From contig CABVRV010000005.1 in the NCBI GenBank assembly GCA_902500755.1, positions 1 to 46,600 on the forward strand: a DNA stretch of 46,600 nt, read 5' to 3'. Positions 35,870 to 43,647 of the stretch are shown in pieces; positions within the stretch are counted from its first letter, which is position 1, and each line of letters starts with the position of its first letter. The notes below the pieces were generated by a model, which had not been told where the DNA came from, ran no database searches, and worked only from the letters and a program-made list of their open reading frames with translations. The position numbers and the translations under genes were made by a program. The stretch comes from an uncultured Nitrospira sp. Its GTDB lineage: Bacteria > Nitrospirota > Nitrospiria > Nitrospirales > Nitrospiraceae.

Positions 35870-36484
35870 ATGTCCTCTTATGCGCCAACCACTGTCGCCT
35901 CAGGAGCAGCAAATGGCAGCATTGCCATGGTGTGCGCAAGAAATGAGTCCGTCTTGCTTTTCAGCCTCGTTACACTACTTACAGCTTTCGGATGCAACAG
36001 GTATGAGGTGATTCCTGCCCATTTAGAATCTCAGCTCGCGCCCGATCTCACATATGAAACCGTTCGAGCCGCTCCGAATAATCATCAAGGAAAGCTCGTC
36101 GCATGGGGAGGGGAAGTCCTTGCTGCGATCAGGACCAAAGAGGGTACCAGAATGGAAATACTTCAATTACCCTTAACCGATGACCTTCATCCGACTGAAG
36201 AGCGGATGCGTTCGAAGGGTCGATTTGTCGCGTTGGACATGGAGGGCACGATCACCGATCCTGCGGCCGTTGAACCTGGCACGCCGGTGACCATCGTCGG
36301 ACGAATCGGGCCAGCTGAGCATGAAGAATTGCAGGGCGTCGATTATGACTATCCAAGAGTGGATGTGCTGGATATGACCGTCTGGGAGCGGAAGGTAATC
36401 AGAAGTCGGCGTTATTTGGGAGGTTGGGGATGGCGATACGACCCTTCGCCGCGCACACTCTATCGAAGCTATCGAGTTGATTAG
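35870..36484 (+). CDS. Slp family lipoprotein, third paralog
   Basis: A 204-residue protein of the same family as the two Slp genes at 24.6-25.9 kb, but clearly diverged. Shared pattern: HQGKLVAWGGEVLAAIRTKEGTRMEILQLPLTDDLHP, SKGRFVALDMEGTITDPAAVEPGTPVTIVGRIGP. The chosen ATG has a strong ribosome site (AAGGAGAACAT), but it gives about 40 residues before the Cys (LLTAFGC), long for a signal peptide; an ATG at about residue 20 would be more natural. The lipobox is weak. It follows the PRC-barrel gene by 13 bases. The Tyr/Gly tail of the other two is absent. Confidence 0.82.
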   Translation: MSSYAPTTVASGAANGSIAMVCARNESVLLFSLVTLLTAFGCNRYEVIPAHLESQLAPDLTYETVRAAPNNHQGKLVAWGGEVLAAIRTKEGTRMEILQLPLTDDLHPTEERMRSKGRFVALDMEGTITDPAAVEPGTPVTIVGRIGPAEHEELQGVDYDYPRVDVLDMTVWERKVIRSRRYLGGWGWRYDPSPRTLYRSYRVD

Positions 36485-36705
36485 AACTTATCTCAAAATC
36501 GGTTGTCGAGGAAACCGGTTCTTCACCATTGAGGTAGCTTCTAGCCTGTAAGCATGACTCACCGTCTCAGACGGTTAGTCTCCCGATTCCTAACGATCGC
36601 CTGATTGAACAGACGGATCCGGTACAACAAAGTCCTCAGTTCTCGTGACACAGACGGATAAAAAGGAATGGAGCGTGTGGTCCTCGTGCGGATGCGGAGG
36701 AGACT

Positions 36706-37086
36706 ATGAAGATATCTCGGAAACAGGCCAAACGGACTGAGCTGAAGAGCTCAGGCGGTGTTGCCAGTCGAGAACGACCATCCCCAAACCAAAAGAAGGC
36801 TGAAGCCATTCGACCATGGATCCATCCAGAGGAGCGAATCTCGGTTGATTTTGAGGATGCGTTTAATCTCAACGCCGAGGTGGTGGACTGCACGACACAG
36901 GTTGTGACACTTCGCCTTGAGGCCTCCGTGCTGGACCTCCCTCACTATCATCAGAACGTCGTCATCCCCCTTCGCCTTGTTACAATAAGTGAGGATCCGA
37001 CCAGATATACGAGAAATCCTGACGCGCCACTTCGGTACGGTCGCCTCAAGCTGATCGTGAGAAAAAAACGATCTGCCGTTGCGTAA
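36706..37086 (+). CDS. Hypothetical protein, beta-rich
   Basis: 126 residues. The N-terminal 40 are basic and polar (KISRKQAKRTELKSSGG). The rest alternates hydrophobic and polar residues (ISVDFEDAFNLNAEVVDCTTQVVTLRLEASVLDLPHYHQNVVIPLRLVTI) as in a small beta barrel, then a basic end. A PilZ-like fold is a possibility I cannot check. No signal peptide or membrane segment. GGAGGAGACT precedes the ATG, so translation is likely. It converges with the DUF2934 gene. Confidence 0.6.
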   Translation: MKISRKQAKRTELKSSGGVASRERPSPNQKKAEAIRPWIHPEERISVDFEDAFNLNAEVVDCTTQVVTLRLEASVLDLPHYHQNVVIPLRLVTISEDPTRYTRNPDAPLRYGRLKLIVRKKRSAVA

Positions 37087-37138
37087 TGTTTATGGCGATG
37101 GTTCCGATACAAGGCCGTCGCTTCGGATCGATCAGGGT

Positions 37139-37429
37139 TTAATCGCGAACATAACTGGGTGATAACAATTGGCGTTCGGCCTCGAGCCAATGATCTAGCG
37201 CGCGGCCGTCAATGCACCCCTCTTGTTGATACAACTCATAGGCGCGTTGAGTGATGGCCTGGTGATCTGAGGAAGGTCTGGATTCTGGTTGTGTACCCTC
37301 ATGATGCTGTGATGGAACATGCTGCTGTGACGGAATCGGTTGGTCAGCAATCGCTTGCTGCGCCTCAGTTAACTCTCTGCTCAGTACTACGGGTGTGGTT
37401 CGTTTTCCGGTTCTCAATTGTGTCGGCAT
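37139..37429 (-). CDS. DUF2934 domain protein
   Basis: 96 residues. The C-terminal half carries DUF2934: ITQRAYELYQQEGCIDGRALDHWLEAERQL, the family's AYELY...G..DGxxxDxWLxAExxL pattern. The N-terminal half is a polar, Gln/Ser/Pro-rich stretch. Such short proteins are common in Nitrospira and other environmental bacteria; the role is unknown. ATG is preceded by GGAGGAAGT. Confidence 0.85.
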   Translation of the reverse strand: MPTQLRTGKRTTPVVLSRELTEAQQAIADQPIPSQQHVPSQHHEGTQPESRPSSDHQAITQRAYELYQQEGCIDGRALDHWLEAERQLLSPSYVRD

Positions 37430-37820
37430 ACTTCCTCCATAAGCTGAGTCTGTGTCAGGTTAGAGTATGAGATCGCCTGCAGCGCAACCCACCACCGCTT
37501 TAGTTCTGGCATCAATATGGTTGATTTGTACGCATATTAGGACAGCCTGCACACTGGACCAACCCCTAGTTCTCTCTCCGGCCCGATTTCAGATACGCGA
37601 GCGGTTATTGTTATTGCTGAGGCAAAGGTAGTCCCACGTAGCCTGAGGTTGATTTTGGACGATTTTACAAGCGAGTCAGTGTCCGGCAATAGTCTTTGTG
37701 GCCTGTTGTTCCCAATTGGAGACGATGGTTCGAATCGCCATTGAGATACGGATCGGCCGAGGGGCAGAGGTAATGGAGCCACGCCAGACCGGTCCTAGGC
37801 TCTATACTGGAGCTTAGACC
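37430..37820. other. Intergenic region with no recognised gene
   Basis: About 390 bases between two minus-strand genes. Several short frames are open on both strands, and one plus-strand frame has a smooth 60-codon stretch, but none has a start with a ribosome site or any family resemblance. Confidence 0.3.
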
Positions 37821-38210
37821 TCACTGGCTAGTCGGTGGAGGTAGTTCCGGAATAGGAGTCTCGATTAACTTCATAATTTCATGGTCCTCATTCACGACGA
37901 CTGTGACACGGTCTCCAACTGTTACATGTTCGAGCAAGTGAGGTTTTCTGATTTTCAAGATGATCGGTTGACCGAGGGGATTGCGGAGCCGAACGGTACT
38001 CGACTCCAGGCTGACGGATTCCAAGATTCCTGAGACGACTTCCCCTTGCTCGGCTCTGCTACTGATTGTGTTAGCTAGAGTCAACAGCGAGAGCAGGAAT
38101 ACAACCACCCACTGCGTGAACCATGCGACTTCCCGGTTATATATGTCTTTCCCAGAATAATGCTCGCTGGGCACTGCCACTGTTTGTCGAGGTCTCGCGT
38201 GGCCAGTCAT
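37821..38210 (-). CDS. Small exported protein with OB/SH3-like barrel
   Basis: 129 residues with a membrane-spanning or signal segment near residue 30-50 (WFTQWVVVFLLSLLTLANTISSRA). It is followed by a small beta-rich domain: GEVVSGILESVSLESSTVRLRNPLGQPIILKIRKPHLLEHVTVGDRVTVVVNED. This layout (write-up of a strand pair, 'GDRVTV') resembles small OB-fold periplasmic domains. The ATG at 38210 is preceded by GGAAGGAGACAAAGGC, which decides the start although the frame is open further upstream. No family is recognised. Confidence 0.6.
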   Translation of the reverse strand: MTGHARPRQTVAVPSEHYSGKDIYNREVAWFTQWVVVFLLSLLTLANTISSRAEQGEVVSGILESVSLESSTVRLRNPLGQPIILKIRKPHLLEHVTVGDRVTVVVNEDHEIMKLIETPIPELPPPTSQ

Positions 38211-38486
38211 GCCTTTGTCTCCTTCCTGCGCGCAATGCGAGCACGTTTGAAAACGTATTCTTCTTCCATTCAGCACAATCACAGATATCTTTCGGAGCGC
38301 CTCATTACTGCGCCGCCTATTCGTAACACTATAATAAGTCGATAATAAGTCGGCGAGTTGCGCTTGTATCCTGGTTACAACCCTAGTTAGTTTGAGCAAG
38401 ACAAAGGTCACCCTCGCTTAAACTTACTCTATTGTTGAGCGAAAGACATTCCGTCGATTCATGAAAATCTTTGGATTATGAGTGGA

Positions 38487-38858
38487 TTATTTTGGCGCTG
38501 ATTTCTCTGGAGGTTCCGAAGGTAGCGGTGTCGGACGCGAAGGTTTGTTAGTTGTGGGAGCATCCTGAGGATGAATCGACATATCAGGATCAATGATCGG
38601 TGGGTCTACTACTGAATCCGGATGTGGTTCCGCAGGAGGGGGGATTACGATCCCCGGGTCAATGCTTGGCCGTTTCTCAGGTGGGAGTGCAGATCCGGGA
38701 GAAGGGACATCTTCACGCTTCTCAGGCGCAGGAGGAGTCGGAAAGACATCAGCCGCCAAGCTGGTTCTCAACTCGGCAAGCACGCTACCTCCTATCAACA
38801 TTGAATAGATCATCGATAATATGATGCTTTTCCGGCCAAAGCCTGTTTGATATTTCAT
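38487..38858 (-). CDS. Proline-rich exported protein
   Basis: 123 residues from the start chosen, a signal peptide MKYQTGFGRKSIILSMIYSMLIGGSVLAELRTSLAAD. The mature part is almost wholly low-complexity, Pro-, Glu- and Ser-rich (PPAPEKREDVPSPGSALPPEKRPSIDPG, PPPAEPHPDSVVDPPIIDPD), so probably an extended linker or surface/periplasmic spacer. Upstream in-frame starts at 38918 and 38945 exist; none has a clear ribosome site. A second Pro-rich protein of similar size lies at 40556-40888. Confidence 0.55.
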   Translation of the reverse strand: MKYQTGFGRKSIILSMIYSMLIGGSVLAELRTSLAADVFPTPPAPEKREDVPSPGSALPPEKRPSIDPGIVIPPPAEPHPDSVVDPPIIDPDMSIHPQDAPTTNKPSRPTPLPSEPPEKSAPK

Positions 38859-38945
38859 TGGCTCATTGTGTTGCCGGCTCCCTAGCTTTGCTGTAAGTGA
38901 AGAAGTCTTTTTCTTCATTGTTTTGTACTCTTTTCGATTGGTCAA

Positions 38946-39156
38946 TTGCTTAAGGGTGGTCAGTGTGTCCCCGTCAAAGCTTCACCTGAACATGGGCTTA
39001 TCTCCAAACTCCTACTGTAAACTTTCCTCTAATTCTTTAAGTAAGGCAATCTTCAGACCTAGGATGTTCCCACGGTGCGACCAACACAATATTCTTCACC
39101 AAGGGCGGTATGTTAAACACCAGAAAGTGCGACGAGTTTCGACACACTTACCGGCA
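38946..39156. other. Intergenic region upstream of the Pro-rich gene and after gap
   Basis: About 210 bases with no recognised gene, between the 3' end of the GAPDH gene and the proline-rich protein gene. It is noticeably A/T-rich compared with the GAPDH coding part. Confidence 0.3.
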
Positions 39157-40170
39157 TCAGCTCTCGACCGGCACGACGAGCACCATCGAAAGCGCCTGTC
39201 GGACCATTTGGCTGGCATAGCCCCACTCATTATCGTACCAACTCATAACCTTGACCAGATTGCCATCCACGACCTGCGTCATGTCGACATCGACGATCGA
39301 CGCGCGCGAATCCTGAATGATGTCGGAAGACACGATCGGATCTTCCGTTACACCCAGCACTCCGGCATACCGATCACTCCGCGCCTCCTTCAAGAAGATA
39401 GCGTTCACCTCTGGAACGGTCGTCTCCCGGTTCGTCAGCATTATAATGTCGGAGAGTGAACAAATCGGCACGGGCACCCGGACGGCCGCGCCCTGAAATC
39501 GTCCTTTGAGATCGGGCAAGGCGCGTGTCGTCGCCACGGCTGCACCCGTGAACGATGGCACAAGATTGACGGCCGCGGCTCGCCCGCGGCGCTGGCTCTT
39601 GTGTTGTCCGTCAACCAGAGCCTGGCTGGCGGTGTACGCATGTGTCGTCGTCATCACCGCCTTTTGCACACCCAGATGGCGTTGGATGATTTCCACGATC
39701 GGCGTCACGCAATTCGTCGTGCAGCTGGCACACGACACAATCGGCCCAGCTTTTTCATCGTACGCGTTCACGCCGTAGATAACGGTCGGGATATCCTCGT
39801 CTTTGGCCGGCGCCGAGAGAATCACCCGCTTTGCGCCCGCCTCGATGTGTTTTGAGAGCGTGGCTCTGGTGTTGAACCGCCCTGAACATTCAAAGACCAC
39901 ATCGATTCCCAGGTCTTTCCATGGCAGACAGATCGGGTCATGTTCGGCAAGAAGAGCATACCGGCGATCGGCCATCGTGATGGTCTCCTGATCGGCTTTC
40001 ACCCGAATGTGGTATCGACCGTACACGGTGTCGTGATTGAGCAGGTATGCCAGTTGAGCAGCAGGAGCTGGATCGTTGATGGCCACCAGCTCGAGTTCAG
40101 GGGTGTTCACCAGAATTTTGAATGTGGCTCGGCCGATACGACCAAGGCCGTTGATTGCCACTCTCATCAT
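39157..40170 (-). CDS. gap: Glyceraldehyde-3-phosphate dehydrogenase, type I
   Basis: Glycolytic/gluconeogenic enzyme that interconverts glyceraldehyde-3-phosphate and 1,3-bisphosphoglycerate with NAD(P); 337 residues. Rossmann motif INGLGRIGRATFKI is at the N-terminus. Asp33 (INDPA) favours NAD. Catalytic Cys150 lies in SCASCTTNC, followed by the catalytic His in MTTTHAYTASQ. Then come RRGRAAAVNLVPSFTGAA and SWYDNEWGYASQMV. The start is one of three in-frame ATGs within ten bases; 40170 has GAGG at the best spacing. Its neighbours are unrelated, so it probably has its own promoter. With transketolase, transaldolase and the glucoamylase it completes much of the sugar-phosphate chemistry in this window. 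Confidence 0.95.
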   Translation of the reverse strand: MMRVAINGLGRIGRATFKILVNTPELELVAINDPAPAAQLAYLLNHDTVYGRYHIRVKADQETITMADRRYALLAEHDPICLPWKDLGIDVVFECSGRFNTRATLSKHIEAGAKRVILSAPAKDEDIPTVIYGVNAYDEKAGPIVSCASCTTNCVTPIVEIIQRHLGVQKAVMTTTHAYTASQALVDGQHKSQRRGRAAAVNLVPSFTGAAVATTRALPDLKGRFQGAAVRVPVPICSLSDIIMLTNRETTVPEVNAIFLKEARSDRYAGVLGVTEDPIVSSDIIQDSRASIVDVDMTQVVDGNLVKVMSWYDNEWGYASQMVRQALSMVLVVPVES

Positions 40171-40251
40171 AGGCATGTCCTCATTGAAATCATCCTGTTT
40201 CTCCTAGGGACAAGTGACGTCGCGTCCTAGTCTAGAGTTGCCAACGGCGCT

Positions 40252-40545
40252 TCAGTTTGGCCGCAAGCGGCTGTAGGCTTCGTGCACGATCTGAAGGCGA
40301 AACCCTGGGTACGAAGTTGTGCACAAGTGTCTCACAAGCCACGGCATGATGCCGAAGGCGCCGATTACTGCGGTCAATGCAAAGGGGAAAAGAAGAGCTC
40401 CCCAGGAAGGACTCGTACGGGCGAGTTCGGGCAAGCTCACGATGATGAGTGCATTGACTAGGGTGAGCAATAATACAACGCTTCCAACCCCACGCCAGAG
40501 AATAGTCCATCCAATTCTGATTGATTGCCAATATGTCGGTTCCAT
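40252..40545 (-). CDS. Small membrane protein, unknown
   Basis: 97 residues with two membrane helices (GSVVLLLTLVNALIIVSLPEL and LLFPFALTAVIGAFGIMPWLV). It has a soluble N-terminus MEPTYWQSIRIGWTILWRG and a basic C-terminus. ATG follows AGGAGAATTTCG, a strong ribosome site, which sets this start within a longer open frame. The upstream Pro-rich gene ends 10 bases before it, so they form a two-gene unit. No family is recognised. Confidence 0.65.
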   Translation of the reverse strand: MEPTYWQSIRIGWTILWRGVGSVVLLLTLVNALIIVSLPELARTSPSWGALLFPFALTAVIGAFGIMPWLVRHLCTTSYPGFRLQIVHEAYSRLRPN

Positions 40546-40555
40546 CGAAATTCTC

Positions 40556-40888
40556 CTATCCCATACTCGTGTCATGACGTGGATCGCTGCCCGGTGATGG
40601 CAGAGGGTGTAGCGGTTTTGGTGTTGGCGACTGTGGACCCGGGATAGGCTCGGACGGTTTGGGTGTTGGATCGGTTGGTCCTGGGCTCGGATCGGTCGGT
40701 GGCACTGGCATCGGATGGGGGCGCGGATCAGTCTGTTGGATGCTGGTATCAGATGAACGTACAATCTGATCGGCGCACTGATCGGAGCAAACGCCCATCG
40801 AGGATGGTGTCCAGGTGATGAGATACATAAGGAACAATGTGCTGATCATAAAGAATGTATCCCGTAGGACCTCAAGTTGAGAATTCAA
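40556..40888 (-). CDS. Proline-rich exported protein
   Basis: 110 residues if TTG (40888) is the start; a later ATG at 40849 would give a 97-residue form with a cleaner signal peptide (MISTLFLMYLITWTPSSMGVCSDQC). The mature part is strongly Pro-rich (DPRPHPMPVPPTDPSPGPTDPTPKPSEPIPGPQ), similar in style to the protein at 38487-38858. Just after the signal peptide it has VCSDQCADQI, a CxxxC pair. It is the first gene of a unit with the small membrane protein. Confidence 0.5.
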   Translation of the reverse strand: MNSQLEVLRDTFFMISTLFLMYLITWTPSSMGVCSDQCADQIVRSSDTSIQQTDPRPHPMPVPPTDPSPGPTDPTPKPSEPIPGPQSPTPKPLHPLPSPGSDPRHDTSMG

Positions 40889-40917
40889 TCTTTCGCTATC
40901 GATTCACCTGAAGTTGT

Positions 40918-41292
40918 TCATGCTTTACTGTGAACTCCGCTCTCTATCATTTCGCGGCAGGTATCCGCGCACCGCTTGCACTGTTCTGCACACGGGCCGC
41001 ACAAAGCATGATGAGGGGCATGACGCTCGCATACCTCTGCACATTCATCACATATCTCGGCGCAGAGTTCGCATAGAGCTTCGAACTGAGGAGAATTCCG
41101 GCTGATCCAACGGCCTGCGAGAACACAAATATCACTACAATCTCGGCAAAGTCGGGTACAGCGCGCCATGAGGTCATCGTCATGGTGTTTCATGCCGATC
41201 ATGTCGTCTGCACACGTCTCGCAGATTTGAGCACAGGCGAAACAGGCATCGATGCAGTTTTGCTGCTGCTGAGACAACGAGGTGGATTGCAT
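40918..41292 (-). CDS. Cys-rich four-helix bundle copper-binding protein
   Basis: 124 residues with about 18 cysteines arranged in repeats CxxxC and CxxC on predicted helices: CIDACFACAQICETCADD, LCRDCSDICVLAG, LCELCAEICDECAEVCERHA, CGPCAEQCKRCADTCREM. This is the DUF326/copper storage protein (Csp) pattern, in which a four-helix bundle packs Cu(I) ions into its core. No signal peptide is visible, so it would act in the cytosol, as Csp3-type proteins do. ATG follows AAAGGAGGCAGAGTT, a strong ribosome site. It suggests copper handling, fitting the CusA-like pump. Confidence 0.9.
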   Translation of the reverse strand: MQSTSLSQQQQNCIDACFACAQICETCADDMIGMKHHDDDLMARCTRLCRDCSDICVLAGRWISRNSPQFEALCELCAEICDECAEVCERHAPHHALCGPCAEQCKRCADTCREMIESGVHSKA

Positions 41293-41804
41293 AACTCTGC
41301 CTCCTTTGTAAAGGTGTTAATGACGACATCTTTAACGAAGCAAGTAACAGGCCAACGCTGACTTAGACTGCTGATGGATCAATCTGTCTGTGTCGCATGC
41401 CAGATCTTTGAATTTGCTGCCGAATCAGAGAACTATCAGTTCCTTCCAACATAAAGTTGATTAAATCATCTCCGTATTGTCGGGCAAGACGAGGCAATAG
41501 AGGTCGGCTGCAAGATACCTTGTCCTGAGCTGGACACTTTGTCCACCAGGATCGTTTCCTGATTCTCAAAGACATTTCCAGCCATCGAGCACGCAAGATT
41601 GTCAGACGACCATTCTTTGAGGGCAGGCTCAAAAATTGTGAAGACACCACCACATGCCGTGATGGCGGGTCTGTCTTTTGCAATATCAACAGGTAGTGAG
41701 ATGCGCCGTCATCATGAAGCTCCGGCAATCTACGGAGTTTAACTACTAGAGAAAGTGGTGATCCGTCAGTCGTCCGTCATCAATTGACCATACAGGAGGT
41801 TCAT
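41293..41804. other. Intergenic region between Csp-like gene and PRC-barrel gene
   Basis: About 500 bases between divergent genes. A 121-codon minus-strand frame (41363-41728) is open, but it starts with TTG without a ribosome site and looks like no family. I call it non-coding or unproven. Confidence 0.35.
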
Positions 41805-42506
41805 ATGAAGGTTTCTATGAATAGAGTGAGTCACGTGAGCCATATAATGATCTTGGTTGTACTGGCAATATCCGGATGGGCCTTAGCTGAGACGCCTGCG
41901 GGGTCCGGCAATACGAAGTCCACTTCGAAGCCCAATCAATCGCAATCTCTGCAAGACCAGGCAACCGATATGATCGAAAAGCAGGGGAGCATTACCGGTA
42001 AATATGATGTCGTACCGGTTCGGAGAGGCGAATTGGTCGACGCAAAGGGTGGACCGTTGGATCATGTCGTTAAAAATAAGAACGGAGAGACGCTAGGTAC
42101 CATTGAGAAGTTGCTGAAGGATGCTAAGACGGGAAAGACGGAGTATGCAGTCCTTGAGTTGGAAGAAACGAAAGACCAGCTGCCACTCCAATGGACCCAA
42201 TTTAAACAGGAAGCAGGCAAACTGACATTAAATGCCTCAAAGAAAGATCTGTATCCGGTAGCGAGCTCCACCTATTCAAAAGATCTCTCTCCTGATATCT
42301 CACAGTATATGAATGAAATTAATAAAGTCCGCAGCCAACCGAAGACCAAGCGCAGCAGCCAGACACAGGAAGGTAGCGACGGTCCTGTCTCAACGGGTCC
42401 GATGGGTGAATCGGCTGTAGGAGGTGGAGGGCCTAGCGGTACACGTCCTCTGCCGCCAGGGGGTGCACCGGGTTATGAAGGCGAACACCCTAGCAGCAAA
42501 CGCTAA
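41805..42506 (+). CDS. Exported PRC-barrel domain protein
   Basis: 233 residues. Signal peptide MKVSMNRVSHVSHIMILVVLAISGWALAE. The PRC-barrel part (about 80-140) reads DHVVKNKNGETLGTIEKLLKDAKTGKTEYAVLELEETKDQLPLQWTQFKQEAGKLTLNAS. A Ser/Gly/Pro-rich tail follows. Similar to the PRC-barrel protein at 35338, but with a longer N-linker and tail. The ATG is preceded by CAGGAGGTTCAT. Likely a periplasmic stress protein; function unknown. Confidence 0.87.
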   Translation: MKVSMNRVSHVSHIMILVVLAISGWALAETPAGSGNTKSTSKPNQSQSLQDQATDMIEKQGSITGKYDVVPVRRGELVDAKGGPLDHVVKNKNGETLGTIEKLLKDAKTGKTEYAVLELEETKDQLPLQWTQFKQEAGKLTLNASKKDLYPVASSTYSKDLSPDISQYMNEINKVRSQPKTKRSSQTQEGSDGPVSTGPMGESAVGGGGPSGTRPLPPGGAPGYEGEHPSSKR

Positions 42507-42564
42507 ATAATATAATAATAGAGGAGTGGGAGCATTTTATCCCTGTGAGGGAGGTTGAACCTGC

Positions 42565-42666
42565 ATGGCTGGTATGTTTGGTGACAATCCACTCGTTGTC
42601 TTGGTAGCGGTTGGACTCGTCGTGATAGCAGTAATAGCATTCGCGCTTATGACAGCGGGATTTTAA
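42565..42666 (+). CDS. 33-residue single-pass membrane peptide
   Basis: Short frame: MAGMFGDNP, then a hydrophobic helix LVVLVAVGLVVIAVIAFALM and TAGF, ending in TAA. GGAGG lies 10 bases upstream of the ATG. The layout is a perfect single membrane span with a polar N-terminal cap, typical of membrane microproteins that modulate larger proteins. It lies 58 bases downstream of the PRC-barrel gene and probably in its transcript. It is too short for usual gene finders; no family known to me. Confidence 0.55.
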   Translation: MAGMFGDNPLVVLVAVGLVVIAVIAFALMTAGF

Positions 42667-42999
42667 CAGTTAATCCACAAATCCAAGTTGATGCGGCGGT
42701 ATCAGCTTGGCTAAGTCTTGCCCACCAGACTAAACCCCGACCTGGGGGATCTTCACCTGGTTTCCCTAATGGGATCTCCCATAGTCGCATGCGCTCGCAA
42801 TACGTTCCTCGCTGGAACCGGTCACCATCTGGGGAACGCTTCCGGGAGGGTCCAGTGGCGTGATCGACGGACGCGCGAAAGTTGATTCCTGAATATTGCA
42901 ACCTGAAAAATCACCATGTACAGTGATTGATCGATACAAGCAATTCTTAAGCATCCCGACTACTCATAACGTTTCTTGGTTTCTTATTGAAGAGGCAGT
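42667..42999. other. Intergenic region before the DUF2238 pair
   Basis: About 330 bases without a recognised gene. Open frames are short and have no ribosome sites. Confidence 0.35.
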
Positions 43000-43647
43000 A
43001 TGACACAACGGAGTCGACTCTTCCTGGTGGGACTGGTTATCTGGTACCTGCTTCTCTCGTGTTGGGCGGCTTATGAGCCGGCTGATCGGCATTTCTGGTT
43101 ACTGTCCAGCTTACTTCCCAGTTTTTTGGTCTTACTCTTGGCGAGCACATACCGATACTTGCCCTTGTCGCCTGCCTCATATGCGTTAATTACACTATTT
43201 CTCACCTTACATATGATCGGCGTCCACTACACCTATGCACAAATGCCCATGGGGGATTTGATCAATCATGCCCTTCACATAGGACGGAACCACTATGATC
43301 GACTTGTACATTTCAGTTTCGGCTTTTTGCTCACCTATCCCATTGAGGAGCTGTTTCGTCTCACCGGAGCCTTGCGCGGCTGGCTCGTCTATTACCTGCC
43401 CGTCATGACCATACTCGGCCTCAGCGGACTGTGGGAAATCATCGAATCATGGGTGGCACGAGTCGTCCATCCCGAGCTGGGCATAACTTATCTGGGGTCT
43501 CAGGGAGATGTATGGGATGCTCAGAAAGACATGACTGCCGCCCTGTATGGCTCACTACTCTGTGTAGGACTCCTCCTAGTCTGGCGCCTTACGTTGAGGG
43601 GTTCACGACCCTGTGGCGCGGAACCTCTTGCCGACGTGCTCCGTTGA
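43000..43647 (+). CDS. DUF2238 (YjdF-like) membrane protein, copy 1
   Basis: 215 residues with about six membrane helices. Family motifs are LTLHMIGVHYTYAQMPMGD, NHYDRLVHFSFGFLLTYPIEEL, SGLWEIIESWVARVVHPELGITYLGSQGDVWDAQKDM. The repeated His, Asp and Glu residues (HY, DRLVHFSFG, WEIIE, GDVWDAQKDM) could be a catalytic or metal site, but the activity is unknown. It overlaps copy 2 by TTGA. Confidence 0.87.
   Translation: MTQRSRLFLVGLVIWYLLLSCWAAYEPADRHFWLLSSLLPSFLVLLLASTYRYLPLSPASYALITLFLTLHMIGVHYTYAQMPMGDLINHALHIGRNHYDRLVHFSFGFLLTYPIEELFRLTGALRGWLVYYLPVMTILGLSGLWEIIESWVARVVHPELGITYLGSQGDVWDAQKDMTAALYGSLLCVGLLLVWRLTLRGSRPCGAEPLADVLR

Noticed and set aside
37537-37782. An 81-codon minus-strand frame, and an opposing plus-strand frame, in the gap near 37.6 kb
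   Set aside because: Neither has a start with a ribosome site, and the translation resembles no family.
41363-41728. A 121-codon minus-strand frame in the gap before the second PRC-barrel gene
   Set aside because: It begins with TTG without a ribosome site, has no hydrophobic or family pattern, and an odd residue mix. I could not support it as a gene.
42766-42954. A 62-codon minus-strand frame before the DUF2238 pair
   Set aside because: No ribosome site and no recognisable features.
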